Assembly: GCF_007829815.1 (NCBI RefSeq)
Contig: NZ_VIWT01000005.1
Coordinates: forward strand, 558,001-622,000
DNA length: 64,000 nucleotides
Source: Kitasatospora viridis
GTDB lineage: Bacteria > Actinomycetota > Actinomycetes > Streptomycetales > Streptomycetaceae
Direction of reading: 5' to 3'
A program made the position numbers and the translations under genes. This document shows, piece after piece, positions 60,316-64,000 of this stretch (positions within the stretch are counted from its first letter, which is position 1; every line of letters begins with the position of its first letter). The notes below the pieces were generated by a model that made no database searches, was not told where the DNA came from, and saw only the letters and a program-made list of their open reading frames with translations.

Positions 60316-61578
60316 ATGAGGAATCCCCGCCTGGTCGCCTTCGGGCTGGCCGGGGCCGCGCTGTTGGTGTGTGCCGGGGCCGCGTGGCCCACGCCGGTGG
60401 GGGATGCCGCCGGGCGGGTGGTGTCCGGGGTCACGCTCGTCACGGACGATGTGGGGACCCGTCAGGTGAAACTGCACCACGTGGGGGACGCGGTGCAGGA
60501 GCTGGTGGATCGTCAGGTGCCGGGGAGCGACGGGTACAGCGGGATCGTGATGGATCCGGCCGCCCGGGCGCTGGACCTGTACTGGAAGGGCGGCGTGCCC
60601 GCGCAGGTGGCGCGGGTGATCGCGGAGCGCACGCCCGATCAGTACGCGGTGCGGGTGCACTCGGCTCCCTACAGCCGGGCGGAGCTGTTGCGTGCGGTGG
60701 ACGCGCTGGCGCGGGCGGCGGGGCCGGGGGAGTGGTCGAGCATCTTTCCGCTGGAGCAGGGGACGGGCCTGCGGGTCGGCTACCAGGTGGCCACCACCCA
60801 CCGCATCGCGGGCTCCTCGCCCACCCCGGACAGCTACGCCGCGGGCGCCACCGCGCTGTCCGGCGGCGTGCCGGTCACCGCCGTGCCGGAGGGCGGCTTC
60901 ACGGACCTGGCCGGGCCCCGGGGCGCCGCCCGCTCGCCCTGGGACGCCGGTGCCGAGCTGCGCAGCCCGGCGGGCAGTTTCTGCAGCAGCGGCTTCGCGG
61001 GGTTCAGCGGGAACCGGCGGGTCCTGCTGACGGCCGGTCACTGCGGCGCCCAGGGCACCTACCGCACCGGCGACGGGCAGCTGGTGGGCGACGCCGTGCA
61101 GTCGGACGCCGGTCTGGACATCACCGCGGTCGGGCTCGGCCAGGGCGCCGAGGGCCGGTTCTACGACGGCTCCTGGAGCTCCGCCTCCACCCGCGGCCTG
61201 TACGGGGCCGGCCGCAACGACACCGGTGACCTGGTCTGCACCAGCGGGGCCATGTCCGGCTACCACTGCGACGTGCAGGTCACCGCCACCGACGGGAAGA
61301 TGCGCAACGAGCACGGGGACGTCATCGGCCCCGTCGACCTCGCCGAGCACCGCGGCGGTCACGACGTCGTCGTCGCCCAGGGGGACAGCGGCGGGCCCGT
61401 CATCGCCAACCCCTCCGGCCCGCAGGCCGCCATGAGCGCGCGCGGCATCCTCATCGCCGGCGGCAGCGGCACCCAACTGCCCTGTCACGACACCGCCGTG
61501 GCCACCACCTGCTTCTGGCAGGCCGTCTACGTGCCGATGACTCCCATCGTCAACGCCTTCAACTTCTCGACGAGCTGA
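60316..61578 (+). CDS. Secreted S1-family serine protease (alpha-lytic/streptogrisin type)
   Basis: A 420-residue pre-pro-protease. A signal peptide covers about residues 1-26 (MRNPRLVAFGLAGAALLVCAG). A pro-region of about 190 residues follows. The mature domain has His in LLTAGHCG, Asp in DAGLDITAVGLG and Ser in QGDSGGPV, plus several Cys for disulfides. It acts outside the cell. The ATG at 60316 was chosen because the signal peptide begins there; a GTG at 60238 would add a non-secretory extension. Confidence 0.88.
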   Translation: MRNPRLVAFGLAGAALLVCAGAAWPTPVGDAAGRVVSGVTLVTDDVGTRQVKLHHVGDAVQELVDRQVPGSDGYSGIVMDPAARALDLYWKGGVPAQVARVIAERTPDQYAVRVHSAPYSRAELLRAVDALARAAGPGEWSSIFPLEQGTGLRVGYQVATTHRIAGSSPTPDSYAAGATALSGGVPVTAVPEGGFTDLAGPRGAARSPWDAGAELRSPAGSFCSSGFAGFSGNRRVLLTAGHCGAQGTYRTGDGQLVGDAVQSDAGLDITAVGLGQGAEGRFYDGSWSSASTRGLYGAGRNDTGDLVCTSGAMSGYHCDVQVTATDGKMRNEHGDVIGPVDLAEHRGGHDVVVAQGDSGGPVIANPSGPQAAMSARGILIAGGSGTQLPCHDTAVATTCFWQAVYVPMTPIVNAFNFSTS

Positions 61579-61588
61579 CCGTAGTGGA

Positions 61589-62230
61589 TCAGTGCAGGGT
61601 TCCCCCGGGTGTGCGCAGGTCGGTGGCGACGGTGGCGGCGGACAGCAGGGCGCGCAGGCCGTGCGCGACGGTGGCGGTGGGCAGCGCGGGGGCGGGCTGG
61701 GCGAGCACCTGCTCGGGCAGTGCCGGCACGTGCACGAAACCGCCGCGGACGGTGGGCAGTTCGGTGGCGAGCAGGTGCATCAGCGCGTAGAACACGTGGT
61801 TGCAGACGAAGGTGCCGGCGGTGTGCGAGAGCGAGGCGGGCACGCCCGACTCGCGGACGGCGGCCACGCACGCCTTGACCGGCAGGGTGGCGAAGTAGGC
61901 CGCCGGGCCGCCCTCGACCACCGGGCGGTCGAGGGGTTGGCCGCCCGCGTTGTCGGGGATCCGCGCGTCGTCCAGGTTGATCGCGACCCGCTCGACGGTC
62001 AGGTCCGGTCGGCCGGTGGCCTGCCCGAGGCAGACCACCACCTCCGGCGCCGACTCCTCGACGGCGCGTCGCAGTTCCCCGACCGCCCGGTCGAAGACGC
62101 AGCTCAGCCGGGCGGCGGTGACGGACATCCCGGCCGGCGGATCGACGGCGAGGGCCCGGGCGGCCGCCCAGGACGGGTTGACGCTGTCGCCCGCGAAGGG
62201 CTCGAAACCGGTGAGCAGGACCCGGGTCAT
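61589..62230 (-). CDS. pcp: Pyroglutamyl-peptidase I (pyrrolidone-carboxylate peptidase)
   Basis: A 213-residue C15 peptidase. The catalytic Glu is in DLTVERVAIN, Cys in GTFVCNHVFYALMH and His in GGFVHVPALPEQ; LLTGFEPFAGDSVNPSW is the family N-terminus. It removes N-terminal 5-oxoproline from peptides in the cytoplasm. It follows DUF979 and DUF969 genes, a recurrent bacterial grouping. Confidence 0.95.
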   Translation of the reverse strand: MTRVLLTGFEPFAGDSVNPSWAAARALAVDPPAGMSVTAARLSCVFDRAVGELRRAVEESAPEVVVCLGQATGRPDLTVERVAINLDDARIPDNAGGQPLDRPVVEGGPAAYFATLPVKACVAAVRESGVPASLSHTAGTFVCNHVFYALMHLLATELPTVRGGFVHVPALPEQVLAQPAPALPTATVAHGLRALLSAATVATDLRTPGGTLH

Positions 62231-62266
62231 CAGCGGGGCCTTTCCAGACGGAGGAGTGACGGAGGG

Positions 62267-63235
62267 TCAGAAGGCGAAGATCGACATGATCGCGATGTTG
62301 CAGACCAGCAGCGCGCCCGCGGTCGGCGCCTGGGCCTTGATCGGCCCGTACTGGTCCTTCAGTTCGAGCAGCGCGGCCGGCACCAGGTTGAAGTTGGCGG
62401 CCATCGGGGTGACCAGGGTGCCGCAGAAGCCGGCCAGCATGCCGACGGCCAGCACCACGGGCGGGTGCCCGTGCAACTGCCCGATCAGCACCGGCCAGCC
62501 GATCGCGGCGGTCATCACCGGGAAGGCGGCGAAGGCGTTGCCCATGATCACGGTGAAGACGGCCATGCCGACGCAGTAGAGCAGCACCGCCGCGAACCTG
62601 TCGCCGTGCGGCAGCAGGTGGACCGTCAGCTTGCCGACCTGGGTGCCGACGCCGGCCGTCTGGAAGATCGAGCCGAGCACGGCCAGCAGTTGCGGCAGCA
62701 GCAGCGCCCAGCCCATCGACTCCAGCAGCCCGCGGCCGGCGTGCAGGGCAACGCCGGGGTTGCGCTCGCGGGTGAGCAGCAGGCCGACGGCCAGCGCGAC
62801 GATCGCGCCGATGCCGAGGCCCAGCAGGGTCTCGTCGCCGGTCTGGAAGAGCGGCCGGCGGCCGAGGTGGACGTCCTTCAGCAGGGTGGCGCAGAGCAGG
62901 GCGACCAGCGGCACGGTGAGCGCCGGGACGAACAGCCGGTTGCCCAACTTAGCGGCGGACGCGGCCCGTTGCGCGGGCGTCGTGGTGGCGGGTGTGCCGC
63001 GGCCGGTGAAGCCGAGGCCGGCCAGGCAGATCATCGCCAGCACCGCGAGGCCCAACGGTGCTGCGGGCGCGGTCTTCTGCACCACCCAGGTGCCGTAGCA
63101 GAAGCTGGCGCCGAGCAGGCCCCAGAAGGCGGCGCTGCCGAAGCGCTTGGGATTGCTGCGATCGGTGGCCATCTGCGCAGCCATGGCCAGGAAGACGGCA
63201 CCGACCAGCCAGTAGAGCCATTCGACCCGGATCAC
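62267..63235 (-). CDS. DUF979 membrane protein
   Basis: A 322-residue polytopic membrane protein with about nine hydrophobic segments. It belongs with DUF969 as a two-part putative permease, and the pair regularly accompanies pcp. Transport of 5-oxoproline or pyroglutamyl peptides is the usual inference but is not demonstrated here. The ATG overlaps the DUF969 stop (ATGA at 63232-63235). Confidence 0.85.
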   Translation of the reverse strand: MIRVEWLYWLVGAVFLAMAAQMATDRSNPKRFGSAAFWGLLGASFCYGTWVVQKTAPAAPLGLAVLAMICLAGLGFTGRGTPATTTPAQRAASAAKLGNRLFVPALTVPLVALLCATLLKDVHLGRRPLFQTGDETLLGLGIGAIVALAVGLLLTRERNPGVALHAGRGLLESMGWALLLPQLLAVLGSIFQTAGVGTQVGKLTVHLLPHGDRFAAVLLYCVGMAVFTVIMGNAFAAFPVMTAAIGWPVLIGQLHGHPPVVLAVGMLAGFCGTLVTPMAANFNLVPAALLELKDQYGPIKAQAPTAGALLVCNIAIMSIFAF

Positions 63236-63936
63236 TTGGCACCCTCCAGGGTCGGCTCGGTGGCGGCGCCGGCCGACTCCCGGGCGAGCGTGCGGTCCAG
63301 GCGCAGCAGCCGGGCGCCGTGCACCAGGGTGGCGCAGACGGCGGACGGGATGGCCCAGAGCGCGAGCTGGGCGGGCTCCAGGTGGGTGTGGTAGGTCGCG
63401 TTGACGAAGCCGGTGATCAGCAGGATCGAGCCGACCGCGAGGAAGCAGTCCTCGCCGAAGAACAGGCCAACCGTGTCGGCGCTGGCGGCGAACGAGCGCA
63501 GCCGCTCCCGGGCCCGCCCGGTCAGCGGCCCGTGCCGGCGCTCGGTGGCGGCCTCCGCCATCGGGGCGATCATCGGGCGGACGGCCTGGGCGGGCCCGCC
63601 GAGCGCGGTCAGGCCGGTGGCCGCGCCGAGTTGACGGATCACCAGGTAGATCGCGAGGAGCCGGCCGGTGCTGAGCCCGGCGAGCCGGCCCATCAGTGCG
63701 CGGGCCTGCTCCTGCAATCCGTGACGCTCCAACAGGCCGATGACGGGCAGGGTGATGGCGAACAGGGTGACGGAGCGGCTGGACGCGAAGGCCGCGCCGA
63801 AGGCGTCCAGCACCTTCAGCGGGCCGAGCCCGGCCAGCAGGGCGGTGAACACGCCGGAGACGCCGACGATCAGGACGGGATTTCGCCTGGCGGCGAAGCC
63901 CGCCACCACGATGAGGACGCCGAGAAGAACGATCAC
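63232..63936 (-). CDS. DUF969 membrane protein
   Basis: A 234-residue membrane protein with five or six hydrophobic segments: VLLGVLIVVAGFAARRNPVLIVG, LFAITLPVIGLLERHGLQEQA and LYLVIRQLG-like stretches are typical of DUF969. It starts at a GTG (63936) and is the first gene of the DUF969-DUF979-pcp operon. The 64 bases upstream to the window end hold only the leader, where no clear promoter was seen. Confidence 0.83.
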   Translation of the reverse strand: MIVLLGVLIVVAGFAARRNPVLIVGVSGVFTALLAGLGPLKVLDAFGAAFASSRSVTLFAITLPVIGLLERHGLQEQARALMGRLAGLSTGRLLAIYLVIRQLGAATGLTALGGPAQAVRPMIAPMAEAATERRHGPLTGRARERLRSFAASADTVGLFFGEDCFLAVGSILLITGFVNATYHTHLEPAQLALWAIPSAVCATLVHGARLLRLDRTLARESAGAATEPTLEGAK

Positions 63937-64000
63937 GCTGAGGGCCGCCTTTCGGATCGGAAGCCCTGCGCCGCGGCGAAGGTCCTTCGCAACGGGCAGG

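Noticed and set aside
1..64000. tRNA genes, CRISPR arrays, insertion sequences, attachment sites
   Set aside because: Looked for T-loop-like sequences, spaced direct repeats, transposase motifs and long direct duplications and saw none; a computational scan could still reveal weak cases.

Overview
The window is very GC-rich actinomycete DNA with codons biased to G/C in third position, GTG starts, and many 4-base stop/start overlaps. It carries an actinobacterial-type urease operon, a type II Wadjet module and specialised-metabolism genes typical of Streptomycetaceae. Streptomyces or Kitasatospora is the best guess; the species cannot be named from the sequence. No rRNA, tRNA, CRISPR array, insertion sequence or replication origin was recognised.

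Layout. (1) 1-6125: a type II Wadjet plasmid-defence operon (jetB fragment, jetC, jetD); jetA would lie left of the window. (2) 6290-42865: one large, unusual biosynthetic gene cluster (BGC), possibly extending to 43841. Its left arm (minus strand, 6290-15262) holds two Fe(II)/2-oxoglutarate oxygenases, an NDP-sugar 2,3-dehydratase, two sugar-type reductases, a SelA-like PLP enzyme, a glycosyltransferase and an SHMT-like PLP enzyme. Next, 15719-23941 (plus) holds a ketoreductase, a luciferase-like monooxygenase, an ACP, a ketosynthase, a truncated KS-like (chain-length-factor-like) protein, an ACP-AMP-ligase fusion and a fused aminodeoxychorismate synthase. Then 23993-28692 (minus) holds a serine-type NRPS adenylation protein, an APH-like kinase, a second luciferase-like monooxygenase and a free PCP. 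28950-35612 (plus) is a tightly coupled operon with a MazG-like protein, two methyltransferases, a three-subunit molybdenum hydroxylase and a serine beta-lactamase-fold protein. 35644-38067 (minus) gives the dTDP-glucose genes rmlA and rmlB and a LuxR-type regulator. 39001-42865 (plus) encodes a 36-residue double-glycine precursor peptide, a C39-peptidase ABC transporter and a free-standing NRPS condensation-domain protein.

How it may work (inference). Chorismate is aminated by the PabAB fusion; the resulting arylamine acid could be loaded by the ACP-ligase and extended by the KS/KS-like/KR set. Serine is loaded on the PCP and may be oxidised. A dTDP-2,6-dideoxysugar is made and transferred. 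The precursor peptide is cut after Gly-Gly by the transporter, and the condensation protein could join an acyl or aminoacyl unit to the peptide. Such a polyketide/NRPS/sugar/RiPP combination matches no pathway I can name, and it is the main candidate for something new.

(3) 44099-48813: housekeeping or accessory genes (SNF2-type helicase, a small conserved protein, two YbjQ-like repeat proteins). (4) 49271-57820: urease operon ureA-[His-rich CbiX-like]-ureB-ureC-ureF-ureG-ureD followed by two ammonium transporters. There is no ureE, and the His-rich protein may take its place. (5) 57916-63936: cupin, type II thioesterase, SDR, secreted S1 protease, and a pyroglutamyl-peptidase/DUF979/DUF969 operon.
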